A DNA stretch of 64,000 nt from Candidatus Phycosocius bacilliformis. Its GTDB lineage: Bacteria; Pseudomonadota; Alphaproteobacteria; Caulobacterales; Aquidulcibacteraceae. The translations under genes and the position numbers were made by a program. The DNA lies in NCBI RefSeq assembly GCF_003112735.1, contig NZ_BFBR01000004.1, forward strand, positions 226,646 to 290,645, written 5' to 3'. Positions 23,914 to 32,145 of this stretch are shown here, in pieces (position 1 is the first letter of the stretch; every line of letters begins with the position of its first letter). The notes under the pieces were generated by a model. It saw only the letters and a list, made by a program, of their open reading frames with translations, did no database searches and was not told where the DNA came from.

Positions 23914-25458
23914 TCATCGAGTCAGACTGGGCAAAGAGACGGGTTGGGTTGGATTGGGCTCGGTCCGCCGATAGGCCAAAGCCTCGGCAATATGAATCCG
24001 GCGCACCCCATCCACACCATCCAAATCCGCGATGGTACGTGCGACCTTCAATGTGCGGTGGTAGGCACGTGCTGATAGGCGCAAGGCATCCGCTGCTTTG
24101 CCCAACAAGTCCCGGCCAGGTCCGTCAGGCGTTGCCACCCGATCGAGCACAGCCCCGCTGGCAATGGCATTGGTCGCAATGGCCAAACCGTCGCCGCGGT
24201 AGCGTTCGGCTTGGGCGGCGCGGGCTTGGGCGACGCGCTCAGCTGCCTCAATTGTCCCCTCAAGACTCGCGGGAAGGGCAAGATCGGCTGCGGTAACGGC
24301 AGGAATATCAATCTGCAAATCGATGCGGTCAAGGAAGGGACCAGAAATCCGCGATTGATAAGACACCATGCACCGCGGAGCCTTGCCACACGTACGTCCG
24401 GCAGCCGCCCCGCAACGACAGGGATTCATCGCCGCCACCAATTGGAAGCGCGCCGGATAGGTTACATGGCGATTGGCACGCGCGACGACGACTTCACCAG
24501 TCTCCAAGGGTTGGCGCAGGGCATCAAGTGCTTGGGCTGAAAACTCAGGCAATTCATCAAGAAACAAGACGCCATGGTGCGCAAGCGAAACCTCCCCTGG
24601 TTTGGCCCGAAGACCCCCGCCCGTGAGGGCAGCCATGCTGGCCGAATGATGCGGCGCGCGGAAGGGGCGGACGCGGGTCAAGCTGCCACGTTCGAGCATG
24701 CCAGCCACCGAATGCACCATGGATACTTCCAGCAATTCGCGTGCATTCAGGGGCGGCAATAGTCCGGGCAGGCGCTGGGCCAGCATAGACTTACCGGCCC
24801 CCGGCGGGCCGACCAGCAGAAGATTGTGACCACCTGCTGCCGTGATCTCCAAGGCCCGTTTGGCCTGTTCCTGCCCGCGCACATCCTTGAGGTCTGCCAC
24901 CGGCGCTGCGTCGAGCAATGGGCCGGGTTGGGCCAGTTCCAAAGGTCGCGCCCCTCGCACATGGTTGATGAAGGCCATCAGACTCGACACACCGATCACC
25001 CGCCCGCCTGACCAAGCCGCCTCAGCTGCCGATGCCTCTGGGCACACAAGGGTTAAGTCTTCGCCATGTGAGGCCATGGCAGCGGGAAGGGCCCCGGCAA
25101 TTGGCTGCCAGTCACCGTCCAAGCCCAATTCCCCCAACACCGCCAGGCCATCGACCGCGTCAGATGGCAGCACGCCCATCGCGGTCAGCAAGGCAACCGC
25201 AATCGGGGCGTCATAATGGGAGCCTTCCTTCGGCAAGTCCGCTGGTGCCAAATTGACCAGCACACGCTTTGACGGGATCGACAGGCCGATGGCGGCAAAG
25301 GCTGACCTCACCCGCTCACGGCTCTCGGCAACCGCTTTATCAGCCAAGCCGACGATGGAAAAATAGGGATTAGCCCCGGCATCGGTGATTTGAACCTGAA
25401 CATCGACGCGGCGTGCCTCTGCCCCGTCAAACGCCCAGGTTACCAGTCGCGCGACCAT
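23914..25458 (-). CDS. comM: YifB/ComM family Mg-chelatase-like AAA+ ATPase
   Basis: The 514-residue protein has the N-terminal ChlI/Lon-like domain (IVGLADKAVAESRERVRSAF, residues ~35-160), an AAA+ core with Walker A (VGPPGAGKSMLAQRLPGL), Walker B (GVLFLDELPEF), a zinc-binding MNPCRCGAAAG...C pattern and a C-terminal Mg_chelatase_C helical part (LSARAYHRTLKVARTIADL). ComM is a hexameric helicase that promotes branch migration during natural transformation in other bacteria. Two overlapping LexA boxes lie 60-85 bp upstream, so in this organism it is likely a DNA-repair gene of the SOS set. Confidence 0.93.
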   Translation of the reverse strand: MVARLVTWAFDGAEARRVDVQVQITDAGANPYFSIVGLADKAVAESRERVRSAFAAIGLSIPSKRVLVNLAPADLPKEGSHYDAPIAVALLTAMGVLPSDAVDGLAVLGELGLDGDWQPIAGALPAAMASHGEDLTLVCPEASAAEAAWSGGRVIGVSSLMAFINHVRGARPLELAQPGPLLDAAPVADLKDVRGQEQAKRALEITAAGGHNLLLVGPPGAGKSMLAQRLPGLLPPLNARELLEVSMVHSVAGMLERGSLTRVRPFRAPHHSASMAALTGGGLRAKPGEVSLAHHGVLFLDELPEFSAQALDALRQPLETGEVVVARANRHVTYPARFQLVAAMNPCRCGAAAGRTCGKAPRCMVSYQSRISGPFLDRIDLQIDIPAVTAADLALPASLEGTIEAAERVAQARAAQAERYRGDGLAIATNAIASGAVLDRVATPDGPGRDLLGKAADALRLSARAYHRTLKVARTIADLDGVDGVRRIHIAEALAYRRTEPNPTQPVSLPSLTR

Positions 25459-25517
25459 GTTGTTGATTCCGATCTATTGTTTCGCTTCCGAACTATCCAC
25501 ACGCCAACTACAAAATG

Positions 25518-25543
25518 GAACATACATCGAACATAAAACGAAC
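25518..25543. promoter_or_regulatory. Two overlapping LexA boxes upstream of comM
   Basis: Three GAAC half-sites are spaced by exactly seven bases: GAAC-ATACATC-GAAC-ATAAAAC-GAAC. Read on the minus strand this is GTTC-N7-GTTC-N7-GTTC, so two consensus LexA sites share their middle half. It lies 60 bp before the comM ATG. The region 25459-25621 is AT-rich and otherwise holds only the promoter. Confidence 0.78.
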
Positions 25544-25621
25544 AAAAGACTATTTATGGCGTCGGGCAGTACAAATTTACTTACAACGCTTGTGAACAAA
25601 TCTCCTACCACAAAGTAAGGT

Positions 25622-26596
25622 CTAGCTCAATTTGCGTGCAATCGCGTCCCACATCAGGGCGACGGCATTCACGCCTGAGAACGCCTTCATCGCCAGGGCA
25701 CCGGTTGGCGAGGTGACATTGATCTCAGTTAAGCGACCCGCAATCACATCAATGCCGACAAACATCAGACCGCGTTCCTTCAAGGTTGGCCCAATCGCCT
25801 TGCAGATCGCCAGATCAGCATCGCTTAGGCTGACTGGATGGGCTGTGCCGCCGACGGCAAGGTTGGACCGAATATCATTGCCCTTGGGCACGCGGTTGAT
25901 CGCGCCAACCGGCTCGCCATCGACCAGAATGATCCGCTTGTCGCCCTCAAATACCCCCGGCACAAAGGCCTGCACCATCAACGGGTCCCGACTGGTGGTA
26001 AAGAACAGGTCCAGGAGCGCACCGAGATTGCCGTCATCGGGCTTGATACGGAAAACCGCGGCCCCTGCATTGCCAAACAAGGGCTTGACCACAATGTCCT
26101 TATGGGTGGCCTGAAAGGCCTTGATCGCGGCGATATCGCGCGACACCAAGGTTGGCGGCATGAGATCGGGGAACATCAAGGGGATGATTTTTTCCGGGCT
26201 GGAGCGAACCCAGAACGGATCATTCACAACCAAGGTCCGGCCTTTGAGAAACTCCAACAGATGGGCAGCAGTGATATAGGACATGTCAAACGGCGGATCC
26301 TGACGCATCAGCACCACATCCACATCGTCGGCGAGATCAAGTAGCGTTTCTGCGCCCAGGGTCACATGATCGCCCTTGACGCGCTGAACCTGCGCCGGTC
26401 GGGCACGCGCCAGCACTTTGCCTTCCTGCCAGCTTAAATGCTCAACCTGATAAACAAACAGCTGATAGCCGCGGGCCTGCGCCTCTTCGGCCATGGCAAA
26501 AGTGGTATCGCCATCAATATTGACGTGCTCGATCGGGTCCATCTGGATGGCGACACGCAGGGGTCGAGATTGGGTGGGGGCTTGGCTGGCAGACAC
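25622..26596 (-). CDS. gshB: Glutathione synthetase
   Basis: The enzyme joins gamma-glutamylcysteine and glycine with ATP. Its N-terminal domain begins LRVAIQMDPIEHVNIDGDTTFAMAEEAQARG, and the ATP-grasp part shows VVKPLFGNAGAAVFRI, GDKRIILVDGEP and the closing GIDVIAGRLTEINVTSPTG. A frame is open to 26833, but the family start aligns with the GTG at 26596, giving 324 residues. No strong Shine-Dalgarno is seen for it, so it may depend on coupling: the sirB1 stop is only 13 bases upstream. It belongs to the rsmI-yraN-sirB1-gshB run. Confidence 0.93.
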   Translation of the reverse strand: MSASQAPTQSRPLRVAIQMDPIEHVNIDGDTTFAMAEEAQARGYQLFVYQVEHLSWQEGKVLARARPAQVQRVKGDHVTLGAETLLDLADDVDVVLMRQDPPFDMSYITAAHLLEFLKGRTLVVNDPFWVRSSPEKIIPLMFPDLMPPTLVSRDIAAIKAFQATHKDIVVKPLFGNAGAAVFRIKPDDGNLGALLDLFFTTSRDPLMVQAFVPGVFEGDKRIILVDGEPVGAINRVPKGNDIRSNLAVGGTAHPVSLSDADLAICKAIGPTLKERGLMFVGIDVIAGRLTEINVTSPTGALAMKAFSGVNAVALMWDAIARKLS

Positions 26597-26609
26597 GGAT
26601 GAAAACTCG

Positions 26610-27413
26610 CTAGTTGAGTTTGTGGCGTAGAGACATAAGCCGGTCATCACTGTCCGGACTTGGCCCCTGTAGGTGGCTTGCCCGCTGCGCCCATTCAAGG
26701 GCAACACGGATTTGACCGGCAGCTTCGGCGGCGGCTGACGCATCAAGCAAAATGCCGGGATGGTCTGGGGCCAGAAACGCGCGACGTTGGGCCGCGCGCA
26801 GCCAAGCGTCCGCCCGACTCCCCGCTTTGGCACGCGCGGCCAAATTGGTTTGCAAGCGGATTGCCATAACCCGGTCTGATACCGGGGTCAGCATGGCGCT
26901 GCTCAATTGATCCAGTCCCATACGGCTGGCGATCTCGGTCAAACCGTCCTGATCCAGAATCGCCCCACCCGCCAGTGGATCAAGGAAAACCGGCCCATCT
27001 GGATTGTCCAGTCGCAACAGGAAATGACCGGGCGAATCCACGCCCGCCAAGGCCGCCTCGCTCAAGCGTGCTACATGGCGCCACACAATGCCAAGCCCGA
27101 CGGGCAGGCCCTTACGTGTCGTCAAAATGCTGATGAGATCGGCATTTTCGGGTGCATCATAAGGCAAGCCCACCCCGGCAAATCCCATTTCGCCAAAAAT
27201 CAATTGAGACAAAGCCAAAGCAGATTGCGGTCGCCGCGACAGAGCCAGCCGGGTTAGGTCATCCAACACCGCAAGCGCTTCACCAACATCCCGATTGGGG
27301 TTTTCATGCAGGGCACAGGCCAAGGCACAGGCTGTTAGGTCAAACCGCTCGACCGGCATGGCTGCGCAGGCCTTGATGGCAGCCTCGGCCTCTGCTCGGG
27401 TGGTCGGTATCAT
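26610..27413 (-). CDS. SirB1 family transglutaminase-like/TPR protein
   Basis: The 267-residue protein has the SirB1 transglutaminase-like core: ALALSQLIFGEMGFAGVGLPYD, then SILTTRKGLPVGLGIVWRHVARL and SPGHFLLRLDNPDG, followed by a C-terminal TPR-like region (ADAWLRAAQRRAFLAPDHPGILL). The Cys of true transglutaminases is not obvious, as in the rest of the family, so it is probably a binding protein. Function is unknown. It overlaps yraN by 4 bases and precedes gshB. Confidence 0.85.
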   Translation of the reverse strand: MIPTTRAEAEAAIKACAAMPVERFDLTACALACALHENPNRDVGEALAVLDDLTRLALSRRPQSALALSQLIFGEMGFAGVGLPYDAPENADLISILTTRKGLPVGLGIVWRHVARLSEAALAGVDSPGHFLLRLDNPDGPVFLDPLAGGAILDQDGLTEIASRMGLDQLSSAMLTPVSDRVMAIRLQTNLAARAKAGSRADAWLRAAQRRAFLAPDHPGILLDASAAAEAAGQIRVALEWAQRASHLQGPSPDSDDRLMSLRHKLN

Positions 27414-27841
27414 CTGCGGCGAGCCCGGAACGAAATCACATTATTGGCGTTGGCATAGGGCGGGATCATAGGATCGTGCTGAGGCCGCCAGGCATCGCGC
27501 ACATGCAATGGCCAGCGCCAAGGTTGCACCACAATCAGGTCATAGCGCCAGCTGAAATGGCGGGTCCAGTCGCGCCGGGCAGTCCAGCCTGTCGCTGCCC
27601 GCACGATACGCGCCATTTGTTCAGAACGCAGAATGTCGGCTGGATCAATGCCTCGTTGGCGCATCTTTACTTCAATGAAGACAAGGGAATCACCGCGCCG
27701 AGCAATCAGATCAATCTCGCCGCTTGGGGTCTGGACGCGTCGGCCCAGAATGGCATAGCCCTTCACGTGCAACATGAGGGCGGCCAGATGCTCCGCCCAG
27801 CGGCCCGATTTTTCGGCATGGGCACGCTGGCGACGGGTCAT
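27410..27841 (-). CDS. yraN: YraN family (UPF0102) nuclease-fold protein
   Basis: The 143-residue protein shows the YraN core: GRWAEHLAALMLHVKGYAILGRR, then TPSGEIDLIARRGDSLVFIEVKMRQ, which is a PD-(D/E)XK-like Glu-Asp-Glu-x-Lys active site. The family is often thought to be an endonuclease of unknown role and commonly lies beside rsmI, as here. It overlaps rsmI by 4 bases. The match is clear; function is not established. Confidence 0.93.
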   Translation of the reverse strand: MTRRQRAHAEKSGRWAEHLAALMLHVKGYAILGRRVQTPSGEIDLIARRGDSLVFIEVKMRQRGIDPADILRSEQMARIVRAATGWTARRDWTRHFSWRYDLIVVQPWRWPLHVRDAWRPQHDPMIPPYANANNVISFRARRR

Positions 27842-28701
27842 GGGACTGCCTGCCTCATCTCAGCAATGAGCTCAAGGGCCCGGCGATAGACATCCTTGCG
27901 CGGCAGGCCGGTCTCCAACGCAATAGCCGCAGCGGCATCTTTCACGCTGTGCTGGGTCAGAGCAGCTGAAAGGATCGCATCAAGATCAGCGGTTTCCCGT
28001 GTCGGGGCTTGCGCACTATGCCCGCCCACCACAACCACGATCTCCCCACGCGGGGCCCCGCTTTGAGCATAAAAATCTGCCAATTCAGACAAGCGACCAC
28101 GTCGGGTCTCTTCATAGAGTTTGGTCAATTCGCGGGCGACACACGCCGGCCGATCACCGAGAACCTTGACCATGGCTGCCAGACTATCGGCCAAACGCGG
28201 TCCTGATTCATAAAAGATCAGTGTCGCGGCAATCCCTGCCACCTCTTGCAAAAAGCTGGCGCGTGCACCGGCTTTGGCGGGGGCAAAGCCGGCAAAGAAG
28301 AATTGTGCCGACGGCAGGCCCGAGACGGTCAAGGCTGCTAGGGCCGCCGAAGCGCCTGGCACCGCCAGAACCCGATGACCAGCCGCGATCACGCCTTGGG
28401 CCAGACGCTCCCCCGGATCGCTAACGCCCGGTGTCCCCGCATCGGAACAAAAAGCCACGGCCCCACCGGCATCCAGCACAGCCAAAGCAGCCGCGAGGCC
28501 CGATGCGGTGGCGGCCTCGTCACAGCGCACGACCCTTCCTGTTACCCCATGCAGGCCCATCAAACGCTTGGTCACACGTGTGTCTTCAGCCAAGATCAGG
28601 TCACACGCGCTTAAAGTCCGAACCCCACGGGGGGAAAAGTCCCCCAGATTGCCAATCGGGGTGGCCACCAAATAAAGCCCGGATTCCAGCAGCAATTTCA
28701 T
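27838..28701 (-). CDS. rsmI: 16S rRNA (cytidine-1402-2'-O)-methyltransferase
   Basis: RsmI methylates the 2'-O of C1402 in 16S rRNA. The tetrapyrrole-methylase fold is marked by YLVATPIGNLGDFSPRGVRTL, LAEDTRVTKRLMGLHG, FCSDAGTPGVSDPGERLAQ, VPGASAALAALTVSGLP and FFAGFAP. The frame is open to 28962, but that extension contains a poly-Gly run that is the antisense of the LpoA proline tract. The ATG at 28701 gives 287 residues, the usual size; the ATG at 28782 would give 314 but would share its bases with the divergent lpoA start. It leads the rsmI-yraN-sirB1-gshB operon. Confidence 0.9.
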   Translation of the reverse strand: MKLLLESGLYLVATPIGNLGDFSPRGVRTLSACDLILAEDTRVTKRLMGLHGVTGRVVRCDEAATASGLAAALAVLDAGGAVAFCSDAGTPGVSDPGERLAQGVIAAGHRVLAVPGASAALAALTVSGLPSAQFFFAGFAPAKAGARASFLQEVAGIAATLIFYESGPRLADSLAAMVKVLGDRPACVARELTKLYEETRRGRLSELADFYAQSGAPRGEIVVVVGGHSAQAPTRETADLDAILSAALTQHSVKDAAAAIALETGLPRKDVYRRALELIAEMRQAVP

Positions 28702-28825
28702 CGGCGCATCCAGCAGATGTGATTGCGCCAAATCGGTCTGCCGCCTAGACTTAGGCCCGTTGTTCAAGCTTGAGTTGGCCATGTCATCCGTTTCTCTGTC
28801 GTCAGGATTATGCTTTCCGTCCCGG

Positions 28826-30067
28826 ATGGCAAGCCTAAAACCCGCTCTAGGTGTCAGTGCGGCTGTGGTGATGGCCGTTACATTGGCCTCGTGTGCGTCG
28901 ACTCCCGCACCGCCACCCCCGCCACCGCCGCCGCCACCGCCCGTGGTCCAAGCGCCGGTCAATCCTTATGTCATCAAGGCAACAGCCAAACTGACCCCGC
29001 CGCATATGAGCGGCCGCAAGATTGTGCGCGTGGCGTTGCTGGCACCGTTCAGCAGCGACAATCCGGCTATTCGCAACGAAGCCCAAACGCTGCAAAGTGC
29101 CGCTGAGCTTGCATTATTTGAGCATGGCGACGCCTCCATGCTGCTGATCCCAAAGGATTCTGGTGACACAGCCGATTCTGCGCGTGAAGCCGGTGTGGAC
29201 GCCATTCGATCGGGTGCTGATTTCATTTTGGGCCCTTTATTTGCCAGCGGCGTCAGCGCCATTGCGCCCTATGCGCGGGCCAATGATGTGCCGATGTTTT
29301 CTTTCTCCACCGATACCAGTGAAGCCGGGAAGGACATTTATGTCCTGACCTTCCTGCCAGAGGATGAGGCCCGCCAGATTGTAAGCTATGCCGCAAGCCA
29401 GGGCATCAAGCGCTTAATCGTCTTGGCGCCGGAGGGCCGATTTGGTGACCGGGTGGCCGGGGCTGCGCGCGAGGCGGCCCAAAGAGCTGGGCTCGAATTT
29501 ATCAGTGATGAGCGTTATGATCCTCGGGCGGCTTCCATGAGCGGGGCGATTGAGGCTGCCCGCCGGGTGGCGTCGCGGGTCGGCGGCAGCACTGCGACAC
29601 GTGATACCGCGATCCTGATGCCCGAACGCAGCGCCATGTTGCGCAGCTTGGTCCAGACCTTGGGTCAGGGCGGCGCCACAGCGCGGCGGGTGCGCTATTT
29701 GGGGACAGGGCTGTGGAATGAGCCCGAGACATTAAATGACAGCCGCATGGCCGGGGCTTGGTTCGTGACCCAAGATGTTGCGGCCCGCAGCGTTTTCGAA
29801 CAGCGTTTCAATACGGCCTATCAGCGCCGCCCAACCCGCTTGGCCGGTATGGGCTATGATGCAACAGCCATGCTGGCGCGGATGACGCGCGATGGCAATC
29901 GGGCAGGCGCGTCGGCGCGCGCCATTGAAGCACCCGACGGCTTTACCGGCGTGGATGGCCTGTTCCGTTTCCGCAATCATGTGGTCGAGCGCGGCATGGC
30001 CGTGCATGAGGTTGTCAATCGCGGCAGCAAAGTGGTTCAGCCTGCCCCCAAGACATTTTCCAATTAA
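28826..30067 (+). CDS. lpoA: Penicillin-binding-protein activator lipoprotein, LpoA-like
   Basis: The ~413-residue lipoprotein has a signal peptide with lipobox LASC (Cys23), then an 11-proline run (28915-28947) that probably forms a stiff tether. The rest is a type-I periplasmic-binding-protein fold (VALLAPFSSDNPAIRNEAQTL, FILGPLFASGVSAIAPYA, PMFSFSTDTSEAG), as in the C-terminal part of E. coli LpoA, which activates PBP1a from the outer membrane. The TPR half of E. coli LpoA is absent, as usual in alphaproteobacteria. An ATG at 28781 would start a longer leader. The gene is divergent from rsmI, a common arrangement. Confidence 0.88.
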   Translation: MASLKPALGVSAAVVMAVTLASCASTPAPPPPPPPPPPPVVQAPVNPYVIKATAKLTPPHMSGRKIVRVALLAPFSSDNPAIRNEAQTLQSAAELALFEHGDASMLLIPKDSGDTADSAREAGVDAIRSGADFILGPLFASGVSAIAPYARANDVPMFSFSTDTSEAGKDIYVLTFLPEDEARQIVSYAASQGIKRLIVLAPEGRFGDRVAGAAREAAQRAGLEFISDERYDPRAASMSGAIEAARRVASRVGGSTATRDTAILMPERSAMLRSLVQTLGQGGATARRVRYLGTGLWNEPETLNDSRMAGAWFVTQDVAARSVFEQRFNTAYQRRPTRLAGMGYDATAMLARMTRDGNRAGASARAIEAPDGFTGVDGLFRFRNHVVERGMAVHEVVNRGSKVVQPAPKTFSN

Positions 30068-30088
30068 TCCAATTGCAGGAGTTGTTTG

Positions 30089-30538
30089 ATGGGACAGATT
30101 CAGGTGCGGCCCTTGGCACACACAGATCGGGCTGTCTGGGAACAATTATGGCAAGGCTATTTGAGCTTCTACAAGGTTGAAAGTTTCTCCCCGGAGGTGA
30201 CTGAAGCGACCTGGCAACGCCTATTGGATCCCCATGGGCCTTTGCATGGTTTGGTGGCCGAGGAGTCTGGCGAGGTCCTAGGCTTGGTCCATTTCCTCTA
30301 CCACCCCTCAACCTGGACGATCGGACCTTATTGTTATCTGCAGGACTTGTTCACCTTCCCCGCCGCCCGGCGTCGGGGCGTTGGCGAGGCTTTGATTGAG
30401 GCGGTCGCCGATGCCGCCCGGGCTCAAAACGCAGCGCGCGTCTATTGGCTGACGCAGGAATCCAATGCCGCCGGGCGCAGCCTTTATGACAAGGTGGCCC
30501 GCCATCTGGGCTTCATTCACTATCTAAAGACGTTGTAA
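30089..30538 (+). CDS. GNAT N-acetyltransferase
   Basis: This 149-residue acetyltransferase shows the GNAT acetyl-CoA loop in YLQDLFTFPAARRRGVGEALIEAV and the later strand RVYWLTQESNAAGRSLYDKVARHLGFI. The opening (IQVRPLAHTDRAVWEQLWQGYLSFY) resembles enzymes that acetylate diamines or small amines. The ATG at 30089 is preceded by AGGAG with 7-base spacing; a TTG at 30086 is the other option. It follows lpoA by 21 bases and may be cotranscribed. Substrate unknown. Confidence 0.85.
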   Translation: MGQIQVRPLAHTDRAVWEQLWQGYLSFYKVESFSPEVTEATWQRLLDPHGPLHGLVAEESGEVLGLVHFLYHPSTWTIGPYCYLQDLFTFPAARRRGVGEALIEAVADAARAQNAARVYWLTQESNAAGRSLYDKVARHLGFIHYLKTL

Positions 30539-30554
30539 GCGGTCACAGAGCGGA

Positions 30555-31463
30555 TCACAGGCTCTGAATCTTCCGGCCTACCTTATTGGCATACATGGCC
30601 TCATCGGCGCGCGAGAGCGCCCGTTCACCGGTATCATCACGCTCGAAGCAATAGGATCCATAGGCCGCCGCAATCTTGAGCCGGTGTCCTAAATAGTTGA
30701 TTTCGCACCGCGAAATTGCATCCGCCAGCTGGGCAGCTTTGCGCCGCGCATCCTCAGGACCTGCCTTGGCCAAAATAACGGCAAACTCATCGCCCCCAAC
30801 CCGGCCCACCAAATCGCTTTCGCGGATATTGGCGGTCAGCGTCTCACCCACAGCCAGCAGGACGGCATCACCTGCCGGGTGACCAAAGCGGTCGTTGATT
30901 TGTTTAAAGCCATCGAGATCAAAATAGACCAAACTGGCTTGAACCTCGTAGCGATTGGCAAAGCTGATAATGCGGTTGAGTTCACGCTCGAAGGCGCGCC
31001 GGTTAAACACCGGCACCAATGTATCACGATCTGCCAATTCTTCTGCTTGGCGCAAACGGTCCATCAAGCGCGCGCGATCTGCCTGAAGACTGGCGACCTG
31101 ATCCGACAAATGCTTCAAGGCCCGGCGCACATGCGGGGTCAATTCAGCTGCTGGAATTCCAAGCACTGCTGGCCGGTCGGCCTGAGCCGGAGCAGCAACA
31201 TCACGGGTTGATCCCTCTGGCGAATGATCAGCATGAGACGGGCGCTGCGTCCGGGTCTTCTTGGCCGCGACAGCGGCTTGGGTTGCCCGCTCCAGGGCCA
31301 GCTTGGGCTGCAGTGACGACACGGCCGCCGCTGGTCTGCCTTCGCCCTGATGCTGTGCAAACGACAATCCTGACGCTCCCAAGCCTGAACAAACCCGACG
31401 CCTGCGCACAGGCACAGACCCGTTGTAAAGCACATGAACGCGGCCGCAAGCCACCTGACTCAT
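30555..31463 (-). CDS. GGDEF diguanylate cyclase, soluble
   Basis: The 302-residue protein ends in a complete GGDEF domain (residues ~140-300) that makes c-di-GMP. The active-site motif GRVGGDEFAVIL is intact, and an RESD inhibitory site (RxxD) lies five residues before it, so product inhibition is expected. DLDGFKQINDRFGHPAGD precedes it. No membrane helix, PAS or receiver domain is seen. The first ~110 residues are Gln/Ala/Arg-rich, and a probable coiled coil (HLSDQVASLQADRARLMDRL) leads into the GGDEF part. It may act in cell-cycle or surface-attachment control. It is divergent from purEK. Confidence 0.9.
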   Translation of the reverse strand: MSQVACGRVHVLYNGSVPVRRRRVCSGLGASGLSFAQHQGEGRPAAAVSSLQPKLALERATQAAVAAKKTRTQRPSHADHSPEGSTRDVAAPAQADRPAVLGIPAAELTPHVRRALKHLSDQVASLQADRARLMDRLRQAEELADRDTLVPVFNRRAFERELNRIISFANRYEVQASLVYFDLDGFKQINDRFGHPAGDAVLLAVGETLTANIRESDLVGRVGGDEFAVILAKAGPEDARRKAAQLADAISRCEINYLGHRLKIAAAYGSYCFERDDTGERALSRADEAMYANKVGRKIQSL

Positions 31464-31489
31464 GTCTCATTGGGTCTGCGCTTGAATGG

Positions 31490-31504
31490 TTAACAAGATA
31501 TTTA
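31490..31504. promoter_or_regulatory. Weak CtrA-like site upstream of the diguanylate cyclase
   Basis: On the minus strand this reads TAAA-TATCTTG-TTAAC, one base off the Caulobacter-type CtrA site TTAA-N7-TTAA(C) and with a perfect downstream half. It lies 27 bp before the cyclase ATG. Such a match can occur by chance in AT-rich spacers, so it is only a candidate. Confidence 0.22.
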
Positions 31505-31644
31505 CATCCGGCTGAATTCCAGCTGCTCTTCCCTTTCGCCCGCATTCAGCCTAGAAGCCCCGCTTTCAAAGGCTGCGGCGGGCAGGTTTGTTCGCCAACC
31601 AGCCCCATCCAATGATGGTGGCCAGATGGTGGAAAGCAAAACTT

Positions 31645-32145
31645 ATGGCTGAATCCCGTCGTGAAATCCCCGCTGTCGGATTGATCATGGGTTCGCGCTC
31701 GGACTGGGAAACCATGATCGAGGCTGCCAAGATTCTGGATCTGCTTGAGGTCCCCTACGAGGCCCGCGTGGTGTCGGCCCATCGGACCCCCGACAAAATG
31801 ACCCAATATGCCAAGGACGCCAAAGGCCGCGGCCTTCAAGTCATTATCGCTGGTGCGGGTGGGGCTGCGCATTTGCCGGGCATGGTTGCGGCCATGACCA
31901 CATTGCCGGTTCTGGGTGTGCCGGTTCGATCTGCCGCTTTATCAGGGCAAGATAGCCTCTTATCCATCGTCCAAATGCCCAAAGGCATTCCAGTTGGGAC
32001 TTTGGCGATTGGCCCGGCAGGCGCTGCCAATGCCGCTTTGCTCGCGGCTTCTATTCTGGCCTTGCGTGACGAGGCGCTGGCCACCCGCTTGACTGCCTGG
32101 CGCGATGCCCAGACAGAGGCGGTTGAGGATGATCCACGCGGATGA
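31645..32145 (+). CDS. purE: N5-carboxyaminoimidazole ribonucleotide mutase
   Basis: The 166-residue class I PurE converts N5-CAIR to CAIR in purine synthesis. It has the P-loop-like [20 protein letters not shown] and [24 protein letters not shown], all active-site parts. A longer frame begins at 31588, but the ATG at 31645 gives the family N-terminus. The stop overlaps purK by 4 bases (ATGA). It is divergent from the cyclase gene, with a 180-base promoter region between. Confidence 0.96.
   Translation: MAESRREIPAVGLIMGSRSDWETMIEAAKILDLLEVPYEARVVSAHRTPDKMTQYAKDAKGRGLQVIIAGAGGAAHLPGMVAAMTTLPVLGVPVRSAALSGQDSLLSIVQMPKGIPVGTLAIGPAGAANAALLAASILALRDEALATRLTAWRDAQTEAVEDDPRG

Noticed and set aside
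28702-28962. N-terminal extension of rsmI with a poly-Gly run
   Set aside because: It is the antisense of the proline tract and signal peptide of the divergent lipoprotein gene. It is not homologous to RsmI and makes the protein too long.
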